Source: Paenibacillus vini | GTDB taxonomy: Bacteria; Bacillota; Bacilli; Paenibacillales; Paenibacillaceae | Length of the DNA stretch: 64,000 bases | Assembly (NCBI RefSeq): GCF_018403325.1 | Contig: NZ_BOSL01000001.1 | Span: forward strand, 620,001-684,000 | Direction of reading: 5' to 3' | Shown: in pieces, positions 35,728 through 46,206 of the stretch | How positions within the stretch are numbered: the first letter of the stretch is position 1 | Layout: the number at the start of each line of letters is the position of its first letter | Program-made: the position numbers and the translations under genes | Notes under the pieces: generated by a model | What the model was told of the DNA's origin: nothing | The model's database searches: none | What the model saw: the letters and a program-made list of their open reading frames with translations, nothing else

Positions 35728-35781
35728 TAATCCCTTAAGCAGGTTGAGTTCTTTGTTATTAAACCAACTTGTCGGGGATTA
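35728..35781 (+). promoter_or_regulatory. Long imperfect hairpin in the atpG-atpD gap
   Basis: TAATCCC pairs with GGGGATTA, and an inner AGGTTGAGTT pairs with AACCAACTT with one bulge. It lies in a 215-nt gap, long for an atp operon. No T run follows. Confidence 0.4.
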
Positions 35782-35895
35782 CTCGCGGCTTCATTTACGG
35801 TTACGATGACAGTTTGCGGAAAAGCAAAGCTCATGGAATCCACATCCGAGCAGTTTTGCCTGTTGTTTTTTGGCGTGTGACCGCAAAACTTTTAG

Positions 35896-37308
<1,413 letters not shown>

Positions 37309-37368
37309 CACCGCGCCGTTATTGCGGATGCTTCAGAAATGAACGTCCCACGAACAGGAGGGATGAAA

Positions 37369-37779
37369 GTGAGCACCTTTTTATTGGAAATCGTCACACC
37401 GGAACACGTCGTTTTCTCTCGCGAAGTGGAAAGCCTGACGGTTCGCGGACTGGAAGGGGAGCTCGGCATCCTGCCGGGGCATATTCCTTTTGTGACCCCT
37501 TTGCAGGTAGCTCCGCTTGTGATTAGATCCGGAGGCAAGACGCAGACGATCGCCGTTCATGGCGGGTTTGTCGAAGTTCAAGGCGATAAGGCCATCGTGT
37601 TGGCCGAAAGCGCTGAGCTTCCGGAAGAGATCGACTTGGAGCGGGCGATCGCAGCCCGGGAACGGGCGGAACGCAGATTGTCGGCGTCCGAACAGGACCG
37701 GATCGATCATCGCCGCGCGGAATTGGCCTTGCAAAAAGCCATTACGCGGATTAATGTATCCAGCCGCTCTAAGGAGTAG
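37369..37779 (+). CDS. atpC: ATP synthase F1 subunit epsilon
   Basis: 136 residues: N-terminal beta-sandwich (FLLEIVTPEHVVFSREVESL, GELGILPGH) and a C-terminal helical pair. GTG 37369 stands 6 nt after AGGAGGG; the ATG at 37363 directly abuts that site and is unlikely. Last gene of the operon. Confidence 0.96.
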   Translation: MSTFLLEIVTPEHVVFSREVESLTVRGLEGELGILPGHIPFVTPLQVAPLVIRSGGKTQTIAVHGGFVEVQGDKAIVLAESAELPEEIDLERAIAARERAERRLSASEQDRIDHRRAELALQKAITRINVSSRSKE

Positions 37780-37782
37780 GAG

Positions 37783-37825
37783 AACGACAAAAAACCGGGC
37801 TTTTCATGCCCGGTTTTTTGTCGTT
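37783..37825. terminator. Long terminator closing the atp operon, bidirectional
   Basis: An 18-bp perfect stem (37783-37800 with 37808-37825), 7-nt loop, with runs of A before and T after the CCGGGC core. It can stop transcription from both sides. Confidence 0.93.
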
Positions 37826-37884
37826 TTATGTCATGCAGGAATCACCGCTTGCGACAACGAACATATTAAAGACAACCTTCTAGT

Positions 37885-37939
37885 GTGTATTCAAAATGTC
37901 GACTTTTCAGCAACAAGAAGGTTTTTTGAACAACCTCTT
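37885..37939 (+). repeat. Dispersed repeat, copy B, internally deleted
   Basis: TTCAAAATGTCGACTTTTCA and AGAAGGTT match the left end of copy A, and TTTTTGAACAACCTCT matches its right end; the middle is missing. Its last bases overlap the cutC stop codon. Confidence 0.7.
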
Positions 37940-38633
37940 ATTGGAAGCGGTCTGCAATGCTGCGAACCCGGGTAAGCTTGTCCGGATCAATCGGTTGCAT
38001 CAGATCTCCGTTCATACGTACGCCAGAGCCTATATGGAATTCGCGGACCCCCGTTTCCTTCAGGAAGGCTTCCAGACGATCGGAATGCAATCCTGCGCCA
38101 GGAAGCACTGTAGGGCCGGATTGCTCGCTAAGCAGGTTCAGACGGCGAATGACGTCGGCAGCCTCAAGGACTGAGGAGCGTCCTCCAGAGGTGAGAACGT
38201 GGGTGATTTGAGGATAACGGCTCAATACGGAGAAAGCCTGCTCCTGATCCCGGATTTCATCAAAAGCCCTGTGAAACGTTACAGGCAATCCTTCGGCGGC
38301 CTTTAGCAGACGAGTAAGCCCAATTTCATCGATGTTGCCTTCGGGTGTGAGCAACCCGAGGACGAATCCCCTGGCACCGATATTCCGGAAGACTGCAATA
38401 TCGCGCTCCATGGTACGAATATCGTCCGGTCCATAGCAGAAGCTTCTGCTATGCGGGCGAATCATGACACGGAAATCCAGGTCGATCTCCTCATGAATCA
38501 TCTGAACAAGGCCAAGGGATGGAGTTAATCCTCCCTCCGCAGGTGATGTAATAATTTCCAGACGATCTGCCCCGTTAGAAGCTGCGATTTGGGCATCGGC
38601 TAAGGTGTAGACTATGACTTCGGCAATCATCAT
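37938..38633 (-). CDS. cutC: CutC-family copper homeostasis protein
   Basis: 231 residues with a TIM-barrel and the family landmarks AEVIVYTLADAQIAASNGA, DRLEI, RPHSRSFCYG and LTSGGRSSV. CutC proteins are linked to copper tolerance, but the biochemical role is unsettled. The start at 38633 is chosen because AAGGA lies about 9 nt upstream on the minus strand; the ATG at 38642 abuts that site. It is the only complete minus-strand gene in the window. Its stop codon lies at the edge of repeat copy B. Confidence 0.92.
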   Translation of the reverse strand: MMIAEVIVYTLADAQIAASNGADRLEIITSPAEGGLTPSLGLVQMIHEEIDLDFRVMIRPHSRSFCYGPDDIRTMERDIAVFRNIGARGFVLGLLTPEGNIDEIGLTRLLKAAEGLPVTFHRAFDEIRDQEQAFSVLSRYPQITHVLTSGGRSSVLEAADVIRRLNLLSEQSGPTVLPGAGLHSDRLEAFLKETGVREFHIGSGVRMNGDLMQPIDPDKLTRVRSIADRFQ

Positions 38634-38855
38634 ACAATTCATTCCTTTCCGGGCGGATACAAAAAATTGAATAAAGTGAATAATAGATGATATTGGAAGC
38701 CTTTGCAAGTGAAAGAAATGCTGGATTATTATCACGCTGGCAAGTATGATATATAAGGTCTATATTTTTACATTACTTTATCCGATATATTTAGGGGATA
38801 TATTAACCGTTTAGGTATCTGCGGCATAAATATATCGTGTCGGGAGGAAGTTCAA

Positions 38856-39107
38856 GTGAATCCAATCGAATCTGTACCCGTATCGGTGGGAGTAAACGGC
38901 CTTACGGCCATCCTCGTGTCACTGGCATGTATCGCGATGTCCTGGTGGGCGCTGCAAAACCTGAAACTGGATTTGTTCATTCGCCATCCGAAGGGACCGC
39001 AGGGGAAATTGCTCCATCTGCTTCTGTCCGTCGTTCTGGGACGGTTTGTCGCAGCCTTCGTACTCGAGTACTGGGGATACACGCAAATGCTGAAGTATAT
39101 GTTTTAA
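38856..39107 (+). CDS. ywzB: DUF1146 family membrane protein YwzB
   Basis: 83 residues from a GTG behind GGGAGG, two membrane helices (AILVSLACIAMSWWAL and LLHLLLSVVLGRFVAAFVL). The family is conserved in sporulating Bacillota and sits next to murA in B. subtilis too. The function is unknown. Confidence 0.88.
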   Translation: MNPIESVPVSVGVNGLTAILVSLACIAMSWWALQNLKLDLFIRHPKGPQGKLLHLLLSVVLGRFVAAFVLEYWGYTQMLKYMF

Positions 39108-39358
39108 TTCCTAAGTCTTTGGTTATAAGTGTGTTAGACTAAGGGGACAAGGAAATTGTCGAATAACATCAAAACATTGTGTCAACAATGGTGAATAAGG
39201 ACTACGATACGTTACGGAAACTCTGGCTTAATGAGAGCGCCGTTTCCTCGGTATTACTGTACTTTTCGACAGGTTTAGAGCCTTGTGCGCCTCAAATGAC
39301 CGATGATATGATGAAGTTTAGGGGAAATGGTGAAAATGAACGCGCGGAGGGAACCAAG

Positions 39359-40705
39359 ATGAGCAAATTTATCGTCCGCGGTGGCAATGTTTTGGCCGGG
39401 AACGTTAAAGTAAGCGGAGCTAAAAATTCAGTGCTGCCAATCATTGCAGCATCCTTGTTGGGTGAGGAAGGCGTAAGCGTGATTCGTGACGCTCCTCCTT
39501 TGGATGATGTAATGACTATTAATAAAGTATTGGAATCGCTGGGAGCGACTGTTACATATGATCGTGAAGTCATTACGGTCAATGCGCAAACCATCGCTTC
39601 CTGTGAAGCGCCGTACGAATGGGTGCGCAAAATGCGGGCGTCCTTTCTTGTCATGGGTCCTTTATTGACCCGAACGGGTTATACGCGAATTTCTTTGCCG
39701 GGAGGCTGCGCGATTGGTACAAGACCGATTGACCAGCATCTTAAAGGTTTTGAGGCAATGGGTGCGGAAATTAATCTGGGCCAGGGCTTCATTGAAGCCA
39801 AATCCCAAGGCCGTCTACGCGGGGCGAAGATTTATCTGGATGTAGCCAGCGTCGGGGCAACGGAAAATATTATGATGGCAGCTACTTTGGCCGAAGGAAC
39901 GACAGTGATCGAGAACGCCGCCAAAGAACCGGAAATCGTCGATTTGGCCAACTATTTGAACGGAATGGGCGCTATCGTTCGGGGAGCAGGCACAGGTGTC
40001 ATCCGAATTGAAGGCGTGGAAAAGCTTCACGGAGTAGAGCATACGGTAATTCCTGACCGCATTGAAGCAGGGACCTTTATGATCGCTGCGGCTATGACCG
40101 GAGGAAACGTATTTGTGGAAGGCGCGATCGCGGATCATCTCGGCCCGATTGTTTCTAAATTGGAAGAGATGGGCGTTCGTGTCGATATATTTGAAAATGG
40201 AGTGCGCGTCATTGCCGACAAACCGTTAAAAGCGGTGGACGTCAAGACATTGCCGTATCCGGGATTTCCAACGGATATGCAGTCGCAAATGATGGCATTG
40301 CTGCTCGTATCGGAAGGCACGAGTGTAGTTACGGAAACGGTGTTCGAGAACCGGTTTATGCATGTAGACCAGTTCCGTTTAATGAACGCGGAAATTAAAG
40401 TGGAAGGCCGCAGTTCGATTGTTACCGGCGGAGCTAAACTAAGCGGCGCAAAAGTATGCGCCACGGACTTGAGAGCAGGGGCTGCCCTAATCATTGCCGG
40501 CTTGGTTGCTGACGGAACGACTGAAGTTAGCGGTACGCATCATATTGATCGCGGGTACGTGCATCTGGCGGAGAAATTATCCGGACTTGGCGCCGACATT
40601 TGGCGCATTGCGGAAGGGAAAGAGACTTCATCGGAAGCCGAAAAGACCTCGGTTACGGTTCAAGAAGATCTGCCAATTCTCAAAATTCAACCTAGCTGGG
40701 CATAA
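39359..40705 (+). CDS. murA: UDP-N-acetylglucosamine 1-carboxyvinyltransferase
   Basis: Transfers enolpyruvate from PEP to UDP-GlcNAc, the first committed step of peptidoglycan synthesis and the target of fosfomycin. 448 residues; catalytic cysteine C117 in [10 protein letters not shown], so a fosfomycin-sensitive form is expected. ATG 39359 follows GGAGGG and gives the family start MSKFIVRGG; the frame stays open upstream to 39179. A short acidic tail follows the fold. Confidence 0.97.
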   Translation: MSKFIVRGGNVLAGNVKVSGAKNSVLPIIAASLLGEEGVSVIRDAPPLDDVMTINKVLESLGATVTYDREVITVNAQTIASCEAPYEWVRKMRASFLVMGPLLTRTGYTRISLPGGCAIGTRPIDQHLKGFEAMGAEINLGQGFIEAKSQGRLRGAKIYLDVASVGATENIMMAATLAEGTTVIENAAKEPEIVDLANYLNGMGAIVRGAGTGVIRIEGVEKLHGVEHTVIPDRIEAGTFMIAAAMTGGNVFVEGAIADHLGPIVSKLEEMGVRVDIFENGVRVIADKPLKAVDVKTLPYPGFPTDMQSQMMALLLVSEGTSVVTETVFENRFMHVDQFRLMNAEIKVEGRSSIVTGGAKLSGAKVCATDLRAGAALIIAGLVADGTTEVSGTHHIDRGYVHLAEKLSGLGADIWRIAEGKETSSEAEKTSVTVQEDLPILKIQPSWA

Positions 40706-41116
40706 TCCACGACTATTAAATAAGAAAACGCAGGCCATTCCTTTCGGGGACTGGTCTTTTTGCTGTTTTGCGGGAAAATGATCGGAGTTCTATAGAAATG
40801 AAGACGGTATGAAAAGAAAGCGGTATCAAGTCTGGTGATTAGAGGTCTTTGTTTTAAATATCATCACGTAAGTATATGAGGCAAAAAACGACTGTATGCA
40901 AGTCTAGGGCTTGAATGATATGAACAAACGGTGTCTTTACTGACCTGACGGGAGCCTACTTTTCTCAAACGGGTTCTAGCAGATAAGCGGAATTCATATC
41001 TATAAGTATATCGAGCATTAGGTATAACCCTGAGAAACGCTAGGGTAGGGGCATGCTCGCCAGCAGGTATGTTTACGCTACGCTGCAGCACGAATCCGGA
41101 CGGAGGTAATCTAGGA
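40706..41116 (+). other. Non-coding stretch between murA and spoIID
   Basis: Besides the murA terminator it holds a weak sigma-E-like pair (CATAT near 40995 and CATTAGGT near 41016), which would suit spoIID, and a small hairpin AACCCTGAG...CTAGGGT (about 41026-41047). No open frame is convincing. Confidence 0.4.
40731..40762 (+). terminator. Probable terminator after murA
   Basis: GGCCA pairs with TGGTC and TCC with GGA around a small loop, followed by five T. The stem is imperfect. Confidence 0.55.
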
Positions 41117-42514
41117 ATGAATGAGAAGTGGGGTCCATTTAAGGAACCGGGAACAAATCATAGAATTACAGTAAAAATGAACCGGGGTGAGGAGGAGTCG
41201 GGCAAGGGTACAACGGAGCCGATTAGCGTAGAGGAGGTAGGATCAGGCGCAGCTGAGGTGAGTGGCACTTTGAAGCCGCCGGGTGGACAGCACACGCAGC
41301 AACGCTTGGCCGCGGCCGATGGCGAGCCTGAGCAGGAGACGCCGCTGCGCGTGCGCATCGCGCCCGGCTCGCGGGCCCGCCGCCCTTCCTCCTTCCGCGG
41401 AGGCGGAAGGAGGAAGGATGCCCGCGGGCTAGCCGCCGGGCTGGCGGGCCTGGCCGCGCTCGCGGTGCTGCTGCCCGCGCTGCTGGCGGTGCGCGGCGCC
41501 GGACCGCCGCCGGCGCCGGCCGACCCGGCGGCCGCAGCCGCCCGGGCGCAGCAGCTGCAGCAGCTGCCGGGCCCCGCGCCCGGCGCGGGCGCGGAGCGGC
41601 TCGTCCCGGCGGAGGACTCGGCCGCCGCGGACAAAACGCCGGTGCGCGTGTATCTGACACGCATCGGCAGCGTGGAAACCCTGCCGCTCGAGCAATACGT
41701 GACCGGCGTACTGGCCGCCGAGATGCCGGCGGACTTTGAGCTTGAAGCGCTCAAAGCGCAGGCGATCGCGGCCCGAACCTTCATCGTCCGCCGTTTGGCG
41801 GCCAACGACACCAGCGGTGTCCCCGGCGGTAAGGCGGACGTGCTTGATACGGTAGATCACCAAGCATATCTCTCGAAAGAGACGCTGGAGCAATGGAAGG
41901 ACAAAGGCAAAGCCAGGGAGTTATCCAAACTGGAACGCGCCATTCAAGAAACCCGCGGCATTGTGATGACCTATCAAGGAAAGCCGATTACAGCATCCTT
42001 TTTCTCGGCCAGCGGGGGATACACGGAGAACTCCGAGGAGTACTGGTCGCTTCGAGTTCCTTATCTTCGTAGTGTACCCAGCCCTTGGGACAGTGTAGCC
42101 AACCCAAATAACGAAGAGACAGTAACTTTTAAGCTTAATGAGGTTTTTAGTAAATTGGGACAAACCGTTCCGGCCGTACCCGTCTCGGCAGGCGGCAGCA
42201 AGAGTCTTACTTCCGGGAATCTCTTTCGGGTTAACTCTTTCACTTCCGGACAGAGAGTAAAGGAGATTAAGGTGGGGGATAAGGTTTATACGGGCCGGGA
42301 GATTCGAGAGAAGCTCGGGCTTCGTTCCAGCCAGTTCAAAATTCAATATGACGGAACAAACGTAAAAATCACCACCTACGGCTATGGTCATGGCGTGGGA
42401 ATGAGCCAATGGGGGGCGAACGGAATGGCGCAGAAAGGATATACGACTACTCAAATTCTCAAACACTATTACACCGGAATTTCCTTTCAACAAGCGGCCC
42501 GTCTCTTAAAGTAA
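41117..42514 (+). CDS. spoIID: Stage II sporulation protein D (peptidoglycan lytic transglycosylase)
   Basis: SpoIID works in the mother cell with SpoIIM and SpoIIP to thin septal peptidoglycan for engulfment. The 465-residue product has the family core VRVYLTRIGSVETLPLEQYV, the catalytic glutamate in LAAEMP (E202), YGYGHGVGMSQWGANGMA and a single membrane helix (about 104-126). It is over 100 residues longer than B. subtilis SpoIID because of a charged cytoplasmic N-terminus and an Ala/Pro/Gln-rich stretch after the helix, both very GC-rich. ATG 41117 follows GGAGG. Confidence 0.94.
   Translation: MNEKWGPFKEPGTNHRITVKMNRGEEESGKGTTEPISVEEVGSGAAEVSGTLKPPGGQHTQQRLAAADGEPEQETPLRVRIAPGSRARRPSSFRGGGRRKDARGLAAGLAGLAALAVLLPALLAVRGAGPPPAPADPAAAAARAQQLQQLPGPAPGAGAERLVPAEDSAAADKTPVRVYLTRIGSVETLPLEQYVTGVLAAEMPADFELEALKAQAIAARTFIVRRLAANDTSGVPGGKADVLDTVDHQAYLSKETLEQWKDKGKARELSKLERAIQETRGIVMTYQGKPITASFFSASGGYTENSEEYWSLRVPYLRSVPSPWDSVANPNNEETVTFKLNEVFSKLGQTVPAVPVSAGGSKSLTSGNLFRVNSFTSGQRVKEIKVGDKVYTGREIREKLGLRSSQFKIQYDGTNVKITTYGYGHGVGMSQWGANGMAQKGYTTTQILKHYYTGISFQQAARLLK
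41384..41417 (+). repeat. 15-bp perfect inverted repeat inside spoIID
   Basis: CCTTCCTCCTTCCGC pairs exactly with GCGGAAGGAGGAAGG, 4-nt loop, all within the coding sequence. It encodes the basic SSFRGGGRRK just before the membrane helix. Such a hairpin could slow ribosomes. Confidence 0.85.
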
Positions 42515-42568
42515 CTATTTCTGAATCGGACTCTCTTGTAAAATTTTCAAAAAATGATATAAGCGAAG

Positions 42569-42596
42569 TATAAAAGCTTCGGCCCCGGTAACACTG
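42569..42596 (+). promoter_or_regulatory. Sigma-F-type promoter of spoIIQ
   Basis: GTATA (42569-42573), 14-nt spacer, GGTAACACT (42588-42596), matching GYWTA...GGNNANHNT. Forespore expression of spoIIQ is established in B. subtilis. Confidence 0.65.
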
Positions 42597-42615
42597 GTTA
42601 CTGAGGTGATGAGCA

Positions 42616-43377
42616 ATGAATGAACAAAATAACAAGAAGAAATCCCATGAGGAGTCTCCTAAAATTGCAATGGGAGAGCCGGTAGTACCGGTGTCCACGT
42701 GGAAAAAAGTATTGTCGAAGAGATGGGTTTACCCGGCAGCTTACATGGCAGCAGCGGCAATTATACTAACCTTAGTGTGGGTCTACCAGGATGCCAGCCA
42801 AAAGCCTATGGACTCCACACCTGCCAGCGTGACGGATTCCGTAGAGCAGGCGGGCAGCGAGGACCTGCTGGGTCAGGATACCGCGAAGGAAAGCGGCAAA
42901 GACAAGGCCACCGAGACCGTAGCTGTAGCTGAAGATCTGGTATGGCCGGTAGCCAATGCCGCGGATGTTACCGTAGTGAAGCCATTCTATGACAATGAAG
43001 CGAGTGCCGAGGATCATGAAGCCGCGCTTGTCCAGTATAACGATACCTTTATCGCAAATACCGGAATCGACCTGGCCCGGGCGGATAACCAGTCGTTTGA
43101 AGTAACGGCCGCTATGGGCGGTAAAGTAACACGGGTGGATGAAGTTCCTTTGCTCGGTTTCGTAGTTGAAATTACGCATGCCAACAACTTGAAAACCGTT
43201 TACGAAAGTCTGTCGGACGTAAAAGTAAAAATGGATGCCGAAGTGAAACAAGGCGATACGATCGCATTAGCCGGTCGGAATGAGATGGAAAAAGACCTTG
43301 GCAACCACGTTCACTTCGCCGTATATGAAAATGGCGAATTGATTAATCCGTCCAGCGTTTTGCCGAAACACGAATAA
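42616..43377 (+). CDS. spoIIQ: Stage II sporulation protein Q (degenerate M23/LytM domain)
   Basis: Forespore membrane protein that meets SpoIIIAH across the septum. 253 residues: basic N-terminus, one membrane helix (about 38-56), acidic linker and a LytM domain. The domain keeps HVHFAVYENG but has NTGIDL where active peptidases have a metal-binding histidine, as in SpoIIQ, so it is probably inactive as an endopeptidase. The start follows GAGGTG. Confidence 0.92.
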   Translation: MNEQNNKKKSHEESPKIAMGEPVVPVSTWKKVLSKRWVYPAAYMAAAAIILTLVWVYQDASQKPMDSTPASVTDSVEQAGSEDLLGQDTAKESGKDKATETVAVAEDLVWPVANAADVTVVKPFYDNEASAEDHEAALVQYNDTFIANTGIDLARADNQSFEVTAAMGGKVTRVDEVPLLGFVVEITHANNLKTVYESLSDVKVKMDAEVKQGDTIALAGRNEMEKDLGNHVHFAVYENGELINPSSVLPKHE

Positions 43378-43402
43378 GACGGAAAAAGAAAATGAATCAC
43401 AG

Positions 43403-43449
43403 AAGGCTGTCCTTAAAAGTCATATTGACTTGAGGGACAGTCTTTTTTT
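43403..43449 (+). terminator. Terminator after spoIIQ
   Basis: GGCTGTCC pairs with GGACAGTC and AAGTCA with TGACTT, followed by seven T. Confidence 0.88.
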
Positions 43450-43616
43450 ATCTGGATGGAGCGGATTTATGTATCGGGGTGATGGGCTCGTCCGCACTCG
43501 CGAATCGCGCTGGAGTAGAGGGAATCCGTTAAAATAAGCAGGTAAAAATGATGGCTTTGCAGGAGCACTTGTCAAAATAATTGGCCTCGCCCGGGCTTGT
43601 CAGGCTTGGAAACAAA

Positions 43617-43644
43617 GAATATATGGGCACGCCCCTCATATAAT
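43617..43644 (+). promoter_or_regulatory. Sigma-E-like promoter of spoIIID
   Basis: CATATAAT (43637-43644) fits the sigma-E -10 CATACAHT with one difference, and GAATA lies 15 nt upstream. Transcription of spoIIID by sigma-E is known in B. subtilis. Confidence 0.55.
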
Positions 43645-43677
43645 GTACCAAACTATCTCGAGTAGGGAGGCGGGAGC

Positions 43678-43962
43678 GTGCACGATTACATCAAAGAACG
43701 GACGATTAAAATAGGTCGCTGCATTGTGGAAACTCGGCATACGGTCCGGACTATAGCCAAAGAGTTCGGCGTATCTAAAAGCACGGTGCATAAGGATTTA
43801 ACCGAGCGTCTGCCGGAGATTAATCCGGATTTGGCGGACCAGGTCAAGCACATTCTCGAATACCATAAGTCGATCAGGCACCTTCGAGGAGGCGAGGCGA
43901 CGAAGATCAAGTATAAGAAGAAAGGGCAATCCAAACGGGAGGTGATTAGCTCCGCTCGTTAA
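43678..43962 (+). CDS. spoIIID: Sporulation transcription factor SpoIIID
   Basis: Mother-cell DNA-binding protein acting between sigma-E and sigma-K. 94 residues with the helix-turn-helix TVRTIAKEFGVSKSTVHKDL and a basic C-terminal arm (IKYKKKGQSKRE). GTG start behind AGGGAGG. It is followed by mbl, as in B. subtilis. Confidence 0.97.
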   Translation: MHDYIKERTIKIGRCIVETRHTVRTIAKEFGVSKSTVHKDLTERLPEINPDLADQVKHILEYHKSIRHLRGGEATKIKYKKKGQSKREVISSAR

Positions 43963-44101
43963 TGGGTAAATATTATGTTTGGCATCCCGATGAATGTGAT
44001 TGAACACCTCCCCCAAAGTATGGTATTTTTAAATATGGTATGAGATTGTGGATTTATATCTCATTTTCCCGAGTTTTGAAGGTTTTTTCGCAGCCAGATG
44101 T

Positions 44102-44123
44102 CGAATTACGGCTCCGTAATTCG
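44102..44123. promoter_or_regulatory. Palindrome between spoIIID and mbl
   Basis: CGAATTACGG and CCGTAATTCG are exact inverted repeats separated by CT. No T run follows, so an operator or mRNA hairpin is likelier than a terminator. Confidence 0.4.
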
Positions 44124-44176
44124 GGGAAACTTTTACCATATATTTGTCATAAAATACGTTCTGGGGGAGCATCGCG

Positions 44177-45175
44177 ATGATGAGCAAGGATATTGGTATT
44201 GATTTGGGCACAGCCAATGTGCTGATTCATGTCAAAGGAAAGGGAGTAGTCCTCGACGAACCGTCTGTGGTTGCGATCGACAGTGACGCCAAACGGGTGC
44301 TTGCGGTCGGTGAAGATGCGAGACGGATGGTTGGCCGTACACCGGGAAATATCATTGCGATTCGTCCATTACGGGACGGAGTTATTGCCGACTTTGAAAT
44401 TACGGAAACGATGCTCAAGTATTTCATTGATCGGGTAGGAGGCAGAAGCTGGTACAGCCACCCCCGTATTTTGATCTGCGCGCCAACTAACATTACTTCA
44501 GTTGAACAGAAATCGATCCGCGAAGCGGCGGAACATAGCGGTGCCAAAGAAGTATTTATGGAAGAGGAACCGAAGGCTGCGGCCATCGGCGCAGGAATGG
44601 ACATATTTGAACCGAGCGGCAATATGGTTGTCGATATCGGCGGAGGGACGACGGATGTGGCGGTGCTTTCCATGGGAGACATCGTCACGGCTTCGTCCAT
44701 TAAAATCGCCGGGGACAAGTTTGACGCCGCCATTATTAAATATATTAAAACGAAGTACAAGCTGCTGATCGGGGAACGGACCGCCGAAGATATCAAGATC
44801 GGCATCGGAACGGTACACCCTTCGGGACGGGTTGCGGAAATGGATATTCGGGGCAGGGACATGGTATCCGGGCTGCCGCTCACGATTACTATCACTGCGG
44901 CTGAAATCCAGGAAGCGTTGACCGATCCGGTATCTTCTATAGTAACCGCGGCAAAATCAGTGCTGGAGCGTACTCCGCCGGAACTGTCCGCCGACATCAT
45001 CGACCGGGGCGTTATTCTGACAGGCGGAGGCGCTCTGCTGAACGGGCTGGACGAGCTCTTGATTGAAGAACTCCGCGTACCGGTTTTGATTGCCGAAGAT
45101 CCGATGCACTGCGTCGTGAAAGGAACCGGCATTATGTTGGACAATTTGGATCGGGTTATTAAGAAAAAATTCTGA
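44177..45175 (+). CDS. mbl: MreB-family actin-like protein Mbl
   Basis: Forms membrane-associated filaments that guide cell-wall synthesis along the cylinder. 332 residues with IGIDLGTANVLIHVKGKGVV, phosphate-binding VVDIGGGTTDVAV and the adenosine motif LTGGGALLNGL. Its place between spoIIID and flhO identifies it as Mbl rather than MreB. The start is 44177 or the adjacent ATG 44180, behind GGGGGAG. Confidence 0.93.
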   Translation: MMSKDIGIDLGTANVLIHVKGKGVVLDEPSVVAIDSDAKRVLAVGEDARRMVGRTPGNIIAIRPLRDGVIADFEITETMLKYFIDRVGGRSWYSHPRILICAPTNITSVEQKSIREAAEHSGAKEVFMEEEPKAAAIGAGMDIFEPSGNMVVDIGGGTTDVAVLSMGDIVTASSIKIAGDKFDAAIIKYIKTKYKLLIGERTAEDIKIGIGTVHPSGRVAEMDIRGRDMVSGLPLTITITAAEIQEALTDPVSSIVTAAKSVLERTPPELSADIIDRGVILTGGGALLNGLDELLIEELRVPVLIAEDPMHCVVKGTGIMLDNLDRVIKKKF

Positions 45176-45229
45176 TTATCCGATATAAATATAAGATATG
45201 TTGTTGGAATGAATGATCCTGAATATATA

Positions 45230-45249
45230 ACCGCAATAATTGTTGCGGT
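45230..45249 (+). promoter_or_regulatory. Short hairpin upstream of flhO
   Basis: ACCGCAA and TTGCGGT with a 6-nt loop, 33 nt before the flhO start; function unknown. Confidence 0.3.
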
Positions 45250-45281
45250 GAAATAGATGAGTCAAGTATGGAGGTTTGCCC

Positions 45282-46178
45282 ATGTTAAGAGGACTATATA
45301 CCGCTGCATCCGGCATGATTACACAGCAACGCCGGCATGATACGGTAACGCAAAACATCGCCAATATCAATACGCCTGGCTACAAACAGGTTAATGCCGT
45401 CAGCCACTCTTTTCCCGATATGCTGATTTCGCTCGTCGGGGATAAGGAATCAGGGAATGCGAAGCGCATCGGCAAGCTGTCGACCGGCGTGTTTGCGGAA
45501 GAAAGTCTGGCCTCTTACGTACAGGGGGATTTGAGAGAAACGGGCAAGGCGTCCAATTTCGGACTGTTATCCAGCCTGAATTTGAATGACCCCGCTACCG
45601 GATTGCCTATTCCTTTTGACGCTTCAGGTAAATACCTGAGCGAAGACGGAGAGGTTATATACCGTCCGGAGGCTTTTTTCTCGGTGCTGGACAATAATGA
45701 TCAGGTCCGTTATACTCGGGACGGTAATTTTACGGTGAATGCTGCAGGTGATTTGCTTACTTCGCAGGGGCAGCGGGTGCTTGGAGTTGACGGGAATCCG
45801 ATCGTATTGCCTGCTGGAATGTCGATCAATCAGGTTCAAAGTGATGCCGTCGGTAATTTTGTTTATTATGAGAATGGAGTCGCTGTCCCGGTCGCCAGAC
45901 TCGGAGTGGCGGTAGTCAACCGGCCTCAAGAATTGGTTCGAGAAGGCAATGGCGTATACCGGGCTGAAGATCCCGAAGCCGCGGATATTCGCATCGGGCT
46001 TACGGTGGAGGATGAAGCTGCAGTCCGTCAAGGATACCTGGAGACTTCGAATGTGGATACCGCTCAGGCCATGGTTGATTTGCTTGCTGCCCAACGTGCG
46101 TACGAATCGAATCAGAAAATTATCCAATATTATGATAAGAGCCTGGATCGGGCGGTAAATGATATCGGCCGCGTCTAG
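45282..46178 (+). CDS. flhO: Flagellar hook-basal body (rod) protein FlhO
   Basis: 298 residues, FlgF/FlgG type. The N-terminal rod signature LYTAASGMITQQRR...NIANINTPGYKQ (landmarks only) and the C-terminal LLAAQRAYESNQKIIQ are diagnostic. B. subtilis FlhO and FlhP form the distal rod. ATG 45282 is 7 nt after ATGGAGG; an in-frame TTG at 45276 is less well placed. No sigma-D promoter was recognised. Confidence 0.93.
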   Translation: MLRGLYTAASGMITQQRRHDTVTQNIANINTPGYKQVNAVSHSFPDMLISLVGDKESGNAKRIGKLSTGVFAEESLASYVQGDLRETGKASNFGLLSSLNLNDPATGLPIPFDASGKYLSEDGEVIYRPEAFFSVLDNNDQVRYTRDGNFTVNAAGDLLTSQGQRVLGVDGNPIVLPAGMSINQVQSDAVGNFVYYENGVAVPVARLGVAVVNRPQELVREGNGVYRAEDPEAADIRIGLTVEDEAAVRQGYLETSNVDTAQAMVDLLAAQRAYESNQKIIQYYDKSLDRAVNDIGRV

Positions 46179-46206
46179 ACCAAGTTTAAATTAAAGGAGG
46201 TGCCAT

